From Pseudomonadota bacterium (GTDB lineage Bacteria; Pseudomonadota; Gammaproteobacteria; Steroidobacterales; Steroidobacteraceae), in NCBI GenBank assembly GCA_021816775.1, contig JAKAXA010000016.1, positions 1 to 64,000 on the forward strand: a DNA stretch of 64,000 nucleotides, in the 5' to 3' direction. Positions 47,732 through 61,962 of the stretch are shown here, piece by piece. The position numbers and the translations under genes were made by a program. The stretch's first letter is position 1. Each line of letters starts with the position of its first letter. The notes under the pieces are model-generated. The model saw only the letters and a list, made by a program, of their open reading frames with translations, ran no database searches and was not told the origin of the DNA.

Positions 47732-48450
47732 CAGCGGGGCAACTCCGAAGCGTTCAGCGCCGGCTCGTAGCGGTTGTCGTGCCGGATCACCTTGGGCGCG
47801 AGCACCCGCGGAACGATGCTCACCGGCTCGTACACGACGCGTTTCTTCTCGGGGTCGTAGCGTGTTTCGACGTTGCCGATCAGCGGGAAGTCCTTGCGGA
47901 ACGGGTGACCGATGAAACCGTAGTCGGTGAGGATGCGGCGCAGATCCGGGTGCCCGCGGAACAGGATGCCGAACAGGTCGAACGCCTCGCGCTCGAACCA
48001 GTTCGCGCTCGCCCACACGTCGACGACCGAATCGACGATCGGCTCGCGCGTGTCCGGACAGGTCACGCGCAGCCGCAGCCGGGTGTTGTGGCTGATCGAG
48101 AGCAGCTGGTAGACGACCGCAAAGCGCCCCGGCATGTCAGGATCCGGCGGCGCGTCGGCGATGCGGCCGCGGCTGAAGCCGGTGCGGGTCGCAGCCGAGG
48201 TGACCCACTCCTCGTGGCCGTACTGCAGGTAATCGACACCGGAGACGTCCATCAGCATCTCGAACCTGAGCTCCACGGTGTCGCGCAGCGCCCGGCATAC
48301 GGTCAGCAGCTGCGAGGGGTCGGCCTCGTAGGCGAGATCCTGCGGCAGCGACGGCAGGCGGCGCACGCCGCTCACTCGCTCCTCGATGGTGCGCGCGAGC
48401 GCTTCGATGGCGGCGCTGGCGGCGGCCGGCTGGGCGGTGGATGGTTCCAT
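47731..48450 (-). CDS. nuoC: NADH-quinone oxidoreductase subunit C
   Basis: 30-kDa peripheral-arm subunit, 239 residues. Signature region: [26 protein letters not shown] and [13 protein letters not shown]. The first 25 residues are Ala-rich and variable. ATG at 48450 lies 10 bp after nuoB; its ribosome site is weak, so coupling to nuoB translation is likely. Confidence 0.94.
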   Translation of the reverse strand: MEPSTAQPAAASAAIEALARTIEERVSGVRRLPSLPQDLAYEADPSQLLTVCRALRDTVELRFEMLMDVSGVDYLQYGHEEWVTSAATRTGFSRGRIADAPPDPDMPGRFAVVYQLLSISHNTRLRLRVTCPDTREPIVDSVVDVWASANWFEREAFDLFGILFRGHPDLRRILTDYGFIGHPFRKDFPLIGNVETRYDPEKKRVVYEPVSIVPRVLAPKVIRHDNRYEPALNASELPR

Positions 48451-48460
48451 GGTGCGCGCT

Positions 48461-48949
48461 CTACCTGGCGATGGTGCTGGTGCGGACGATCTTCTTTTGC
48501 AGCTGGATGATGCCGTACACCAGCGCCTCGGCCGTCGGCGGACAGCCCGGCACGTAGACATCGACCGGGACGATCCGGTCGCAACCGCGCACGACCGCAT
48601 AAGAGTAATGATAGTAACCGCCGCCGTTGGCGCACGAGCCCATCGAGATGACCCAGCGGGGCTCTGCCATCTGGTCGTACACCTTGCGCAGCGCCGGGGC
48701 CATCTTGTTGACCAGGGTGCCGGCGACGATCATCACATCGGACTGGCGCGGACTCGGCCGGAAGACCACGCCGAAGCGATCGAGGTCGTAGCGGGAGGCG
48801 CCCGCGTGCATCATCTCAACGGCACAGCAGGCGAGGCCGAAGGTCATCGGCCACAGCGACCCGGTGCGTGCCCAGTTCAGGAGGTTGTCGACCTGAGTCG
48901 TGAGAAAGCCCCGCTGCGCGAAGCCCTCGGGCTCTTGCGTCAATCCCAC
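48461..48949 (-). CDS. nuoB: NADH-quinone oxidoreductase subunit B
   Basis: Subunit with the terminal 4Fe-4S cluster N2 next to quinone, 162 residues. Cluster cysteines are in [23 protein letters not shown] and [14 protein letters not shown] use GTG at 48949, inside the end of nuoA with AGGGG eight bases upstream; a TTG at 48943 overlapping the nuoA stop is an alternative. No ATG lies near the conserved N-terminus. Confidence 0.94.
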   Translation of the reverse strand: MGLTQEPEGFAQRGFLTTQVDNLLNWARTGSLWPMTFGLACCAVEMMHAGASRYDLDRFGVVFRPSPRQSDVMIVAGTLVNKMAPALRKVYDQMAEPRWVISMGSCANGGGYYHYSYAVVRGCDRIVPVDVYVPGCPPTAEALVYGIIQLQKKIVRTSTIAR

Positions 48950-49308
48950 TCGAGCGCCCCTTTCTTCCACTCGTAGATGAAGCCCACGGTGAGGATGCCG
49001 AGGAACACCACCATGGCGATCAGTCCCGCGACCCCGATCGACCCCAGCGCCACCGCCCAGGGGAAGAGAAAGACGATCTCGAGGTCGAACACGATGAAGA
49101 GGATCGCCACGAGGTAGTAGCGCACGTCGAACTTCATGCGGCTGTCTTCGAAGGCCTCGAAGCCGCATTCGTATGCGGAAAGCTTGTCGCGGTCAGTCGG
49201 CTCGCGCGAGAAGAAGCGGCCGATGGCGGTGCCGAGCGTCAGCAGCACCAGTGCCACCGCGGTCGCAATGGCGAGAAAAATCAGAATCGGCAGATAATTG
49301 TTCAGCAT
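48940..49308 (-). CDS. nuoA: NADH-quinone oxidoreductase subunit A
   Basis: Three-helix membrane subunit, 122 residues, first gene of the 14-gene complex I operon. The conserved loop [24 protein letters not shown] between helices one and two and the motif [16 protein letters not shown] with its acidic residues are clear. It lies 95 bp downstream of tRNA-Leu on the same strand. Confidence 0.95.
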   Translation of the reverse strand: MLNNYLPILIFLAIATAVALVLLTLGTAIGRFFSREPTDRDKLSAYECGFEAFEDSRMKFDVRYYLVAILFIVFDLEIVFLFPWAVALGSIGVAGLIAMVVFLGILTVGFIYEWKKGALEWD

Positions 49309-49403
49309 GCTTCCATCGCTTGAGCAAAACCCCGGAAGAAAGAAGGCCCCTCACTTCGCCTCCCCTCCGAAGCTGCACATTGTAGCAGCGCACGAAAACA
49401 ATT

Positions 49404-49488
49404 TGGTGCCGACGGTCGGATTCGAACCGACACGCCTCGCGGCGCTAGCCCCTCAAGCTAGTGTGTCTACCAATTCCACCACGTCGGC
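49404..49488 (-). tRNA. tRNA-Leu (anticodon GAG)
   Basis: An 85-base class II tRNA. The acceptor stem GCCGACG pairs with CGTCGGC, the D-loop reads GGAATTGGTAGAC, and the anticodon stem CTAGC/GCTAG holds the loop TTGAGGG with anticodon GAG. A long variable arm follows, then GGTTCGAATCC as T-loop and an encoded CCA end. It sits between secG and nuoA, an arrangement common in gammaproteobacteria. Confidence 0.96.
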
Positions 49489-49533
49489 AACATTAATCAA
49501 TCATCGCCGCGGCGCGCGCCGGCGCGCCGGTCA

Positions 49534-49905
49534 TCATTTCTGCGGCGGCGCCCCCGAGCCGGAAGGCTTGGCGGGTGCGGGCGCGTTCTGCGGCGCGCTC
49601 GTCGCCGCCGGCGCCTTCGTCGAAGCATGCGTCTGACCCGCCAGATCGAGAATCGTCGTCTGATGCTCGTGCGTGCGAGTGCTGAGATATGTCAGCGCGA
49701 CGCTGTTGAGCATGAAGATGGCCGCGAAGATCGCCGTGGCGCGCGAGAGCGCCGTCGTGGCACCGCGCGCTCCGAACACCGTGCCGGATGCGCCGGCGCC
49801 GAAGCCTGCGCCCGCATCGGCGCCCTGGCCGTGCTGCAGCAGCACCAGGATGACAATGCAGATCCCGGCAATCAGCTGAACCACCATTAAGACATCATGA
49901 AGCAT
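49534..49905 (-). CDS. secG: Preprotein translocase subunit SecG
   Basis: Small translocon subunit, 123 residues, with two transmembrane helices (VVQLIAGICIVILVLLQ and ATAIFAAIFMLNSVALTYL) joined by the diagnostic loop QGADAGAGFGAGASGTVFGARG. It assists SecYEG-dependent export. The C-terminal tail is an Ala/Pro-rich disordered extension. It is 12 bp behind tpiA, the usual neighbour. Confidence 0.95.
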   Translation of the reverse strand: MLHDVLMVVQLIAGICIVILVLLQHGQGADAGAGFGAGASGTVFGARGATTALSRATAIFAAIFMLNSVALTYLSTRTHEHQTTILDLAGQTHASTKAPAATSAPQNAPAPAKPSGSGAPPQK

Positions 49906-49917
49906 AGTTAAAACCGC

Positions 49918-50676
49918 TCAGCGCGATCCGCACGCGGCAAGGATCGCCAGAAATTCCTCCGCATTGAGCGACGCACCGCCGATCAGGCCGCCGTCGACAT
50001 CCGGCTGTGCGAACAGCTCGGCCGCATTGCTCGCCTTGACGCTGCCGCCATAAAGCACGCGGGTCGCCGCAGCTATTTTAGCATCCCGACCGGCTATCCG
50101 CTCGCGAATGAACGCATGCACGGCCTGCGCCTGCTCCGGGGTCGCGGTGCGCCCGGTGCCGATGGCCCATATCGGCTCATAAGCGATGATCCCTGAATTC
50201 AACGCTTCCACCCCGCACAGCTCGAGCACGACGTCGAGCTGCCGGGCAACGACCTCCTCGGTGCGGCCGTTCTCGCGGTCCCACAGATGCTCCCCGACGC
50301 ACAGGATCGGCACCAGCGCCTTGGACTGGGCGGCGGCGAATTTGCGCGCCACCAGCTGGTCATCCTCGTGGTAGATCCAGCGCCGCTCGGAATGCCCGAC
50401 GAGCACGTAGCCGCAACCCACATCCTTCAGCATGGCGGCCGAGACTTCCCCGGTGAAGGCGCCCTGCGCCTCGGCGCACACATTCTGGGCGCCCATCTGG
50501 ATCGGGGTGTCGCGGATCAGGCGTCCCACTTCCTGCAGGTACACGAACGGGGGGAGTACCAGGAATTCCGCCGCCGCACGGTCCGGGTGCCCGGCAATCA
50601 GCTCCTCGACCAGACGCGCGTTGTCGGCGCGCGACCCGTGCATCTTCCAGTTTCCGGCAACGATGGGGCGACGCAT
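49918..50676 (-). CDS. tpiA: Triosephosphate isomerase
   Basis: Glycolytic/gluconeogenic TIM-barrel enzyme, 252 residues, interconverting dihydroxyacetone phosphate and glyceraldehyde 3-phosphate. Catalytic Lys11 is in GNWKMHG, the electrophilic His in LVGHSERRW, and the base Glu in AYEPIWAIGTG. The phosphate loop reads LYGGSVKASNAAEL and DGGLIGGASL. Full length. It precedes secG. Confidence 0.97.
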   Translation of the reverse strand: MRRPIVAGNWKMHGSRADNARLVEELIAGHPDRAAAEFLVLPPFVYLQEVGRLIRDTPIQMGAQNVCAEAQGAFTGEVSAAMLKDVGCGYVLVGHSERRWIYHEDDQLVARKFAAAQSKALVPILCVGEHLWDRENGRTEEVVARQLDVVLELCGVEALNSGIIAYEPIWAIGTGRTATPEQAQAVHAFIRERIAGRDAKIAAATRVLYGGSVKASNAAELFAQPDVDGGLIGGASLNAEEFLAILAACGSR

Positions 50677-50756
50677 GCGCGATTCCCGACCTCAAACGGG
50701 GGCGCGATGATAGCGGCGCGCCCCCCGCAGTGCAACGCGCGTCGTCCCGGGCGGCC

Positions 50757-52094
50757 TCAGGGGGCGGCCGCACCCTGCACGGCCGCGGCGAGCTCCGCGG
50801 CTGCGACCTTGGCTTGGCTCTCCTCACGCCCCTCGACCATCACCCGGATCACCGGCTCGGTCCCGGAGGCGCGCAGCACGACCCGGCCGTCCCCGCCGAG
50901 GCGCTGCTCGACGCGGCGCACGGCATCGCGCACGGCAGGCACTGCGGTGGGATCGAAGCGCTCGGCGACCCGGACGTTGAGCAGCACCTGCGGGAACTTG
51001 CGCATCGGCGCGGCCAGCTCCGCGAGCGTTCGGCCGCTCGCGCGCATGACCGCGAGCACCTGCAGGGCGCTCACCAGTCCGTCGCCGGTGGTGGTCTTGT
51101 CGAGGCAGAGAATATGTCCGGAGGTCTCCCCGCCGAGCGTGCCGCCGCTCTCGCGCAGCATCGACAGCACGTAGCGGTCCCCGACGGCAGCGCGGCGGAA
51201 TTCGATGCCTGACGCGCGCAGCGCCACCTCGAGGCCAAGGTTGCTCATCACCGTGCCCACCACAGGCCCGACGAGCTCGCCGGCCTCCTGGCGAGCGCGC
51301 GCGATGATGTAAAGAAGCTGATCTCCGTCAACGATCCGCCCCAGATGATCGACCAGCACGACCCGGTCGCCATCCCCGTCGAGCGCCACGCCCACGTTGG
51401 CGCGCACGCCGGGCACGGTGAGCTGCAGCAGCTCCGGATGCAGCGAGCCACAGCCGTCATTGATGTTCCGCCCGTTCGGCGAGCAGCCGATCGGAACGAT
51501 CTCCGCCCCGAGGTCGGCCAGAATCCGGGGGCCGACCTTGTAGGCCGCGCCGTTCGCGCAGTCGATGACGATCTTCAGGCCCGCCAGATCGAGCCCCTCG
51601 GGCAGCGTCGAGGCGCAGAACTCCTGGTAATGTGTGCGCGAGCGGTCGACGCGCATGGCGCGCCCCAGGCTGCGCGAGGCGCGGGTGAGCACGGGCTGGG
51701 CAAGCTCGGCCTCGATGCGAGCCTCGAGCTCGTCGGAGAGCTTGCCCCCCTGGTCGTCGAAGAATTTGATGCCATTGTCGTCGTACGGGTTGTGCGACGC
51801 GCTGATCACCACGCCGAAGTCGCATTCGAAGCGGCGCGTCATATAGGCGATGCCCGGTGTGGGCAGCGGCCCGATCAGCATGACGTTCACCCCGGAGGCG
51901 ACGAAGCCGGCCTCGAGCGCCGATTCGAACATGTAGCCCGAGAGACGAGTGTCCTTGCCGATCAGCACGGTGCCGCCCTCGGGGGCGAGCACCCTGCCGG
52001 CCGCGCTCGCCAAGCGCAGCGCGAAATCCACCGTCATCGGGTCTTCCCCGACCCGCCCTCTGACGCCATCGGTTCCGAAGTACTTCCTGCTCAC
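50757..52094 (-). CDS. glmM: Phosphoglucosamine mutase
   Basis: Converts glucosamine 6-phosphate to glucosamine 1-phosphate for UDP-GlcNAc, peptidoglycan and LPS. 445 residues, full length. N-terminus KYFGTDGVRGRVGEDPMT is typical of GlmM; the active phosphoserine is Ser100 in VVISASHNPYDDNG; the metal loop is DGDGDRVVLVD; the sugar loop GGETSGHILCL; and the phosphate site RASGTEPVIRVMVEG. Normally directly downstream of folP; here an 890-bp gap lies between them. Confidence 0.97.
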   Translation of the reverse strand: MSRKYFGTDGVRGRVGEDPMTVDFALRLASAAGRVLAPEGGTVLIGKDTRLSGYMFESALEAGFVASGVNVMLIGPLPTPGIAYMTRRFECDFGVVISASHNPYDDNGIKFFDDQGGKLSDELEARIEAELAQPVLTRASRSLGRAMRVDRSRTHYQEFCASTLPEGLDLAGLKIVIDCANGAAYKVGPRILADLGAEIVPIGCSPNGRNINDGCGSLHPELLQLTVPGVRANVGVALDGDGDRVVLVDHLGRIVDGDQLLYIIARARQEAGELVGPVVGTVMSNLGLEVALRASGIEFRRAAVGDRYVLSMLRESGGTLGGETSGHILCLDKTTTGDGLVSALQVLAVMRASGRTLAELAAPMRKFPQVLLNVRVAERFDPTAVPAVRDAVRRVEQRLGGDGRVVLRASGTEPVIRVMVEGREESQAKVAAAELAAAVQGAAAP

Positions 52095-52985
52095 CCGCTC
52101 AGCCTCGCCGTGACCGGTTCATTGCGGCGCGCATTATCGGCTATCGGCTCACCGCGGGGCCAGCACAGAGCGCACGGCTGTGAGCGGGCTCGAACTTGGC
52201 TGGGCCGGCAATCCTCCTCGTCCGGGTGCCCTGCCCCGGCCTGCCCGCCCCGGGATCATCCCGTCCTGTCGTCGCGCGCCTCGATCGACCGCACACCCCG
52301 GACTGGCCCGTGCATGCCGAATACGGCCAGCGGAACCCGCCGAACGCCGTGCGCGTGCAGGGCGGAAAACAGGAAAAACTCAGAGCCCCGCTTCGACCGG
52401 CTCGCACCGCCCCCCAAAGACCATCTGCCGTGTCGCGAGGTACGCCGGCTGTCCCCGCACGCGAGTGAATCGGCCCCAGCTGCCTTGGAGTCCAACCACG
52501 ATCCTGCTGCACACCGACTTCCTGACGGTATGGGCATGATCCGGCCCGAAATGGACCTTCGGGTTGGCTCGCGCTTCCGTGCGACGGGTCTCGTGGCGCT
52601 TGACGGTTCTTGCGACCCACTGCGCCGCCGGTCTGACAGTCGCTCCACGCGCTGAACGTCCCGTCCTGCCGACGGTAGGAGTCTTGAAGCTCACCGTAAG
52701 TCGAGTCACGTTTGCGAACCAACGCAATGGTTGGACGGATTGTCGAAAGCCGTCGGGCGCCCTGCTGCGCGTCCGAGCACGATGTCATGTTGGATGTCAT
52801 GTTTAGCATTGCGCGCGGACGCTGCGCAAATGGCTCAAGCCGACGGGGTCGCGGGTCCGTGCGCACTCCAAAGAATTCTCCATTTCTTTCCTTCCCGAAA
52901 AGGAAACACTGGGCCAGACTTTTTCGTGCACCCGAGCTGCCTCAAGGCGCAACCGCTGGCGAACAGCCGGCGTTGGGGCCCTCCC
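52095..52985. other. Unexplained 890-bp gap between folP and glmM
   Basis: The conserved folP-glmM junction is interrupted by about 890 bp with no recognised gene. Several minus-strand frames are open (for example 52380-52727) but their products are Arg/Thr/Gly-rich without motifs. There is a 12-bp direct repeat at 52781-52804 and a 7-bp-stem hairpin at 52887-52906 (TTTCCTT/AAGGAAA). The part near 52870-52930 is AT-rich. The glmM promoter must lie here, since folP is likely the end of the upstream transcript. Confidence 0.5.
52781..52804. repeat. 12-bp tandem direct repeat
   Basis: GATGTCATGTTG is followed at once by GATGTCATGTTT, matching at 11 of 12 positions, in the gene-free folP-glmM gap. 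It may be a regulator site pair or a chance duplication. Confidence 0.45.
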
Positions 52986-53840
52986 TCACTGCCGCCCTGG
53001 CCCGCCCGGACCGCCGGTGACGGCCTGCAGCACCTTCAGCGCATCGACCGTGGCGGCCACATCGTGCACCCTTAGGATACGCGCCCCGTTCTGAGCCGCC
53101 ATGAGCGCGGCGGCCACACTGCCGTGCACGCGCTCCTCGGAAAGCTTGCCGGTGATCGTGCCGATCATGGACTTGCGCGACAGCCCCGCGAGTATGGGCA
53201 GGCCGTCGATGCGGACTTCCTCGAGATGGCGCAGCAGCGTGAGATTGTGCTCGAGCGTCTTGCCGAATCCGAAGCCCGGATCGAGCACCAGGCGCTCATC
53301 GGCGATGCCCGCGGCACGGCAGGCCTCGACCCGCTCCTTGAGGAACGCGCGCACCTCACTCACCACGTCCGTGTACTGCGGGGCGCGCTGCATGGTGCGC
53401 GGCTCTCCCTGCATATGCATTAGGCACACCGCGCAGCCGGACTCGGCCGCCGCCTCGAGCGCCCCCGGTGCGCGCAGCGCATAGACATCGTTGATGAGAT
53501 CGGCGCCCGCGGCGGCGGCCGCGCGCATCAGCTCGGGCTTGCGGGTATCAATGGAGAGGATCGCGCGGGTGCGGGGACGCAATCGCTCGAGGACGGGCAG
53601 AACGCGGCTCCGCTCTTCTTCGACCGTCACTGGGGCTGCGCCCGGACGGGTCGACTCGCCGCCGAGGTCGATGATCGCGGCCCCTTCCGCCGCCATGGCG
53701 AGCGCCCGGGCCAGCGCCGGGTCGGTCCCGGCATAGTGCCCGCCGTCTGAGAAGGAGTCCGGCGTGAGATTGAGCACGCCCATGACGACCGGACGCTCCA
53801 GGTCGAGCGTCCGTCCGCCGCAGCGCAGCTGCGCGCTCAA
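52986..53840 (-). CDS. folP: Dihydropteroate synthase
   Basis: Folate-pathway TIM-barrel enzyme joining p-aminobenzoate to the pterin diphosphate; the sulfonamide target. About 284 residues. Landmarks: VMGVLNLTPDSFSDGG, IIDLGGESTRPGA, ILSIDTRKPEL, LINDVYAL, VLDPGFGFGKTLEHN and AGLSRKSMIG. No ATG suits the start: I use TTG at 53840 with GGGGGCG upstream, which leaves the usual ~18 residues before VMGVLN. A TTG at 53873 or an ATG at 53927, overlapping ftsH by 41 bp, are alternatives. Confidence 0.93.
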   Translation of the reverse strand: MSAQLRCGGRTLDLERPVVMGVLNLTPDSFSDGGHYAGTDPALARALAMAAEGAAIIDLGGESTRPGAAPVTVEEERSRVLPVLERLRPRTRAILSIDTRKPELMRAAAAAGADLINDVYALRAPGALEAAAESGCAVCLMHMQGEPRTMQRAPQYTDVVSEVRAFLKERVEACRAAGIADERLVLDPGFGFGKTLEHNLTLLRHLEEVRIDGLPILAGLSRKSMIGTITGKLSEERVHGSVAAALMAAQNGARILRVHDVAATVDALKVLQAVTGGPGGPGRQ

Positions 53841-53886
53841 ACTTCGCCCCCGGCGCCAGGCGCGGGCGCGCAACCCGCGGCGCGCC

Positions 53887-55794
<1,908 letters not shown>

Positions 55795-55803
55795 TGCAGC
55801 ACG

Positions 55804-56430
55804 CTACACCAAGCGGAAGTCCTTAGCCAGCAGGTAAACCTCGGGGCTTCGGGCGCGCGAGGCCATGGGCTTGACCAGCCTGACGACGCCGAACCGGCCG
55901 CGGGCCTCGCGTATCAGCGCCTCGAAGCCGGCACCCTGGAAGACCTTGATCAGGGCGCCGCCGCCGACCTTCAAGACCCGCCCGGCCATATCGAGCGCGA
56001 GCTCCGCCAGGTCCATCGAGCGCGGCTGATCGACCGCGTCGATGCCGCTCATGGCGGGGGCCATGTCCGAGAGCACCCAGTCCACCTGCCGCTCGGGCAC
56101 GAGCGCCAGAATCCGCTCGAAGACGGCTTCCTCCCGGAAATCGCCCTGTACGAACTCGACGCCCTCGAGCGGCTCCATCGGCAGGATATCCGTTGCGACG
56201 ATGCGGCCGCCACGGCCGATCCGCCGGCGCGCATACTGGCTCCAGGCCCCCGGCGCCGCGCCAAGATCGAGGCAGATCGAGCCCGATCGGAGTATTTTCT
56301 CGCGCGTATCCACCTCTTCGAGCTTGAAGACCGCCCGTGAGCGCCAGCCCTCGGCCTGCGCCCGCTTCACGTACGGGTCGGAAAAATGCTCCTGGAGCCA
56401 CCGCCCGCTGCTTTTGGACCGCTTCGCCAT
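55804..56430 (-). CDS. rlmE: 23S rRNA 2'-O-methyltransferase (U2552)
   Basis: RrmJ/FtsJ methyltransferase, 208 residues, which modifies U2552 of 23S rRNA late in large-subunit assembly. The SAM site is ICLDLGAAPGAWSQYA. The catalytic tetrad is present: Lys36 (AVFKLEE), Asp122 (VLSDMAPAMSG), Lys162 (LIKVFQG) and Glu197 (RSPEVYLLA). ATG at 56430 is 22 bp from the divergent yhbY start and matches the usual MAKRSKSSGRWLQEHF N-terminus. Confidence 0.96.
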   Translation of the reverse strand: MAKRSKSSGRWLQEHFSDPYVKRAQAEGWRSRAVFKLEEVDTREKILRSGSICLDLGAAPGAWSQYARRRIGRGGRIVATDILPMEPLEGVEFVQGDFREEAVFERILALVPERQVDWVLSDMAPAMSGIDAVDQPRSMDLAELALDMAGRVLKVGGGALIKVFQGAGFEALIREARGRFGVVRLVKPMASRARSPEVYLLAKDFRLV

Positions 56431-56452
56431 AACCGCCTGTAGAATCCCAGCG

Positions 56453-56764
56453 ATGTCCCCTGCATTGAATCTCACGGACCGGCAGCGCCGGCATCTGCGC
56501 GGCCTTGCGCATGCGCTCAAGCCCGTGATCCGCCTGGGCAGCTCTGGCCTCACCGAGGCCGTTGCGCTCGAGACGGATCGGGCCCTCACCGATCACGAAC
56601 TGATCAAGGTCAAAGCGCCGGGCGGCGACCGCGAGGCACGCGACGCGCTGTTCGCGGCGCTCGCCGAGCGCACCGGCAGCGCGCTGGTGCAGCGCATCGG
56701 CAACGTGGCGGCGCTCTACCGGCCGCGCCCCGACGTGCCGCGCATCGTGCTTCCCGGCGAGTAG
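56453..56764 (+). CDS. yhbY: YhbY/CRS1-type RNA-binding protein
   Basis: Small ribosome-associated RNA-binding protein, 103 residues, with one CRM domain: LTDRQRRHLRGLAHALKPVI, LGSSGLTEAVALETDRAL, HELIKVKAPGGDREAR and the C-terminal strand VQRIGNVAALYRP. The usual GxxG loop appears in LGSSGLT. E. coli YhbY acts in 50S assembly. It is divergent from rlmE with only 22 bp between starts, so their promoters must lie partly within each other's coding sequence. It is convergent with greA, 4 bp away. Confidence 0.92.
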   Translation: MSPALNLTDRQRRHLRGLAHALKPVIRLGSSGLTEAVALETDRALTDHELIKVKAPGGDREARDALFAALAERTGSALVQRIGNVAALYRPRPDVPRIVLPGE

Positions 56765-56768
56765 GCGC

Positions 56769-57238
56769 TTACTGGAAGCGCACCTCGACGATCTCGAGGG
56801 AGCGCACCCCGCCCGGGGCGGTCACGTCGACGACGTCGCCCTCGGACTTGCCGACCAGCGCGCGCGCGATCGGGGACGTGACCGAAATGCGCCCGGCGCC
56901 GATGTCGGCCTCGTCCTCGCCGACCACCTGATACACGAGGTGGTTGCCTTCCTCGTCCTCGAGCTCGACCACCGCGCCGAACACCACCTTGCCGGTATTC
57001 GGCAGTGTGCTCGGGTCGATCACTTCGGCGTTCGCGAGCTTGGTCTCGATCTCGCGGATCCGCCCCTCGATGAAGCTCTGCTGCTCGCGGGCCGCGTGGT
57101 ACTCGGCATTCTCGGACAGATCGCCGTGGCTGCGCGCCTCGGCGATCGCCTTGATGATCGCCGGCCGCGCCTCGCTCTTGAGGCGCTTCAGCTCCGCGCG
57201 CAGCGCCTGCGCGCCGCGCTGTGTCATGGGCGTGCGGT

Positions 57239-57242
<4 letters not shown>
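56769..57242 (-). CDS. greA: Transcription elongation factor GreA
   Basis: Rescues backtracked RNA polymerase by promoting transcript cleavage. 157 residues: N-terminal coiled coil ([18 protein letters not shown] to [23 protein letters not shown], holding the acidic tip) and a C-terminal FKBP-like domain ([31 protein letters not shown]). The ATG overlaps the carB stop (ATGA), so greA is translationally coupled to carB. Confidence 0.96.
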
Positions 57243-60466
<3,224 letters not shown>

Positions 60467-60482
60467 GGCATCAGTCCCGAGA

Positions 60483-61688
60483 TCAACGGGAAACCGCGGG
60501 CTGGCGCGGCGGGTTCGGCATCGCAGCCGGGCTCGTCCCCTGCGCCTGGCGCAACTGCGCCTGCAGGCGCCGCACCATCAGCTGCACGAAGCGCTCGAAG
60601 AGCGGCTTGACGTCGTGCGGCCCGGGACTGGCCTCGGGGTGACCCTGGAAGCCGAACACCGGCTGGTCGGCGAAGCTGAGACCCTGCAGCGAGCCGTCAA
60701 AGAGCGAGCGGTGCGTGGCGCGCACGTTCGCCGGCAGCGTCGTCTCATCGACCGCGAAACCGTGATTCTGGCTGGTGATGAGCACCCGGCCGGTCTCGAG
60801 CTCCTGCACCGGATGGTTCGCGCCGTGGTGGCCGAATTTCATCTTCACGGTGCGCGCGCCGCTGGCGAGCCCGAGAATCTGGTGGCCGAGGCAGATGCCG
60901 AACACCGGGATGTCGGTCTGCAGGAACTCCCGCACCGCCTCGATGGCGTACGTGCACGGCTCTGGATCGCCCGGGCCGTTCGAGAGGAAGATCCCATCGG
61001 GCGCGAGCGCGAGCGCCTCCTCGGCGCTGGTCTCGGCCGGCACCACGCTCATGCGGCAGCCGGAATCGGCGAGCAGTCTGAGGATGTTGCGCTTGATGCC
61101 GAAATCGTAGGCGACGACGTGCAGGCGCTGATGCGAGCGCAGCGTGCGGGTGATCTCCGGCCAGACGCTGCCGTCGTTCCACTGGAAGCTGCGCCGCGTG
61201 CTGACCACCTTGGCCAGATCCATGCCCTTCAAGCCCGGGAATTTGCGCGCCGCGATCACCGCGGCGGCGGCATCGGCCTTCTCGCCGGTCATGATGCAGC
61301 CCGGCTGCGCGCCCTGCTCGCGCAGAATGCGCGTCAGGCGGCGGGTGTCGATGCCGGCGATGGCGACGGCGCGGCCGCGCTCGAGGAATGCGCCGAGGGA
61401 CTCACTGGCGCGCCAGTTGCTCCAGCGCGCGGGCAGATCGCGCACCACGAGGCCGGCGGCGTAGATCTGCGCGGACTCGAGGTCCTCGGGCGTCGCGCCG
61501 GTGTTGCCAATGTGCGGACAGGTGAGCGTGACGATCTGACGGGCATAGGACGGGTCGGTGAGAATCTCCTGGTAGCCCGTCATCGCGGTGTTGAAAACGA
61601 CCTCGCCCGTGGTGTTGCCCTTGGCACCAATCGACTGGCCGCGGAAGACGGTTCCATCCGCCAACGCCAGTACTGCCGGTACGCTCAC
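60483..61688 (-). CDS. carA: Carbamoyl-phosphate synthase small subunit
   Basis: Glutamine amidotransferase subunit, 401 residues, feeding ammonia to CarB. N-terminal domain [14 protein letters not shown] and [20 protein letters not shown]; class I glutaminase domain with nucleophile Cys266 in [13 protein letters not shown] and the His/Glu partner in [13 protein letters not shown]. The last ~20 residues form a Gln/Pro/Ala-rich extension beyond the usual end. It is separated from dapB upstream by 274 bp containing a hairpin and tandem repeats. Confidence 0.96.
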   Translation of the reverse strand: MSVPAVLALADGTVFRGQSIGAKGNTTGEVVFNTAMTGYQEILTDPSYARQIVTLTCPHIGNTGATPEDLESAQIYAAGLVVRDLPARWSNWRASESLGAFLERGRAVAIAGIDTRRLTRILREQGAQPGCIMTGEKADAAAAVIAARKFPGLKGMDLAKVVSTRRSFQWNDGSVWPEITRTLRSHQRLHVVAYDFGIKRNILRLLADSGCRMSVVPAETSAEEALALAPDGIFLSNGPGDPEPCTYAIEAVREFLQTDIPVFGICLGHQILGLASGARTVKMKFGHHGANHPVQELETGRVLITSQNHGFAVDETTLPANVRATHRSLFDGSLQGLSFADQPVFGFQGHPEASPGPHDVKPLFERFVQLMVRRLQAQLRQAQGTSPAAMPNPPRQPAVSR

Positions 61689-61791
61689 TTCGATGAATCC
61701 TCCCTCTTCAGATCGGCTCTCACTTCAGCCGGCAGGCGAGTTGGGGCACGCCGTGCGGGGGCTCTCGGACCGTGACCTGCGGATATACAAA

Positions 61792-61823
61792 GCGGGAGGA
61801 GTTCTGAGCGAACATCCTCCCGC
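61792..61823 (-). terminator. Hairpin between dapB and carA
   Basis: GCGGGAGGA (61792-61800) and TCCTCCCGC (61815-61823) form a perfect 9-bp stem. On the minus strand the second arm is followed by TTTGTAT, giving a short U-run. It lies 140 bp past dapB and about 105 bp before carA, so it could end the dnaJ-dapB transcript or act as a leader attenuator of carAB. Confidence 0.6.
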
Positions 61824-61831
61824 CTTGCGTG

Positions 61832-61871
61832 GACTAACCCGCACACGAATCGACTAACCCGCACGCGGATC
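61832..61871. repeat. 20-bp tandem repeat upstream of carA
   Basis: GACTAACCCGCACACGAATC is followed immediately by GACTAACCCGCACGCGGATC, 17 of 20 bases identical, between the dapB end and the hairpin that precedes carA. The spacing of about two helical turns would suit paired regulator binding, for example by an arginine or pyrimidine regulator, but no known motif was matched. Confidence 0.5.
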
Positions 61872-61962
61872 GGGCGAAATTCTACGGTCGGCGGCTGCGA
61901 GTGTCCACGGAAAATTCGCCCGTTTTCGGGCCGGCGGCGACGGCGGAAGGCGCCGCAGAGAA

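Noticed and set aside
52141-52866. 241-codon minus-strand frame between folP and glmM
   Set aside because: Composition is unlike a folded protein, no motif is seen, and other minus-strand frames over the same DNA are equally open. It is reported only as an unexplained gap.
52887-52906. Hairpin TTTCCTT/AAGGAAA as a folP terminator
   Set aside because: The stem is short and AT-rich with no T-run on the folP strand, so it is mentioned within the gap but not called a terminator.
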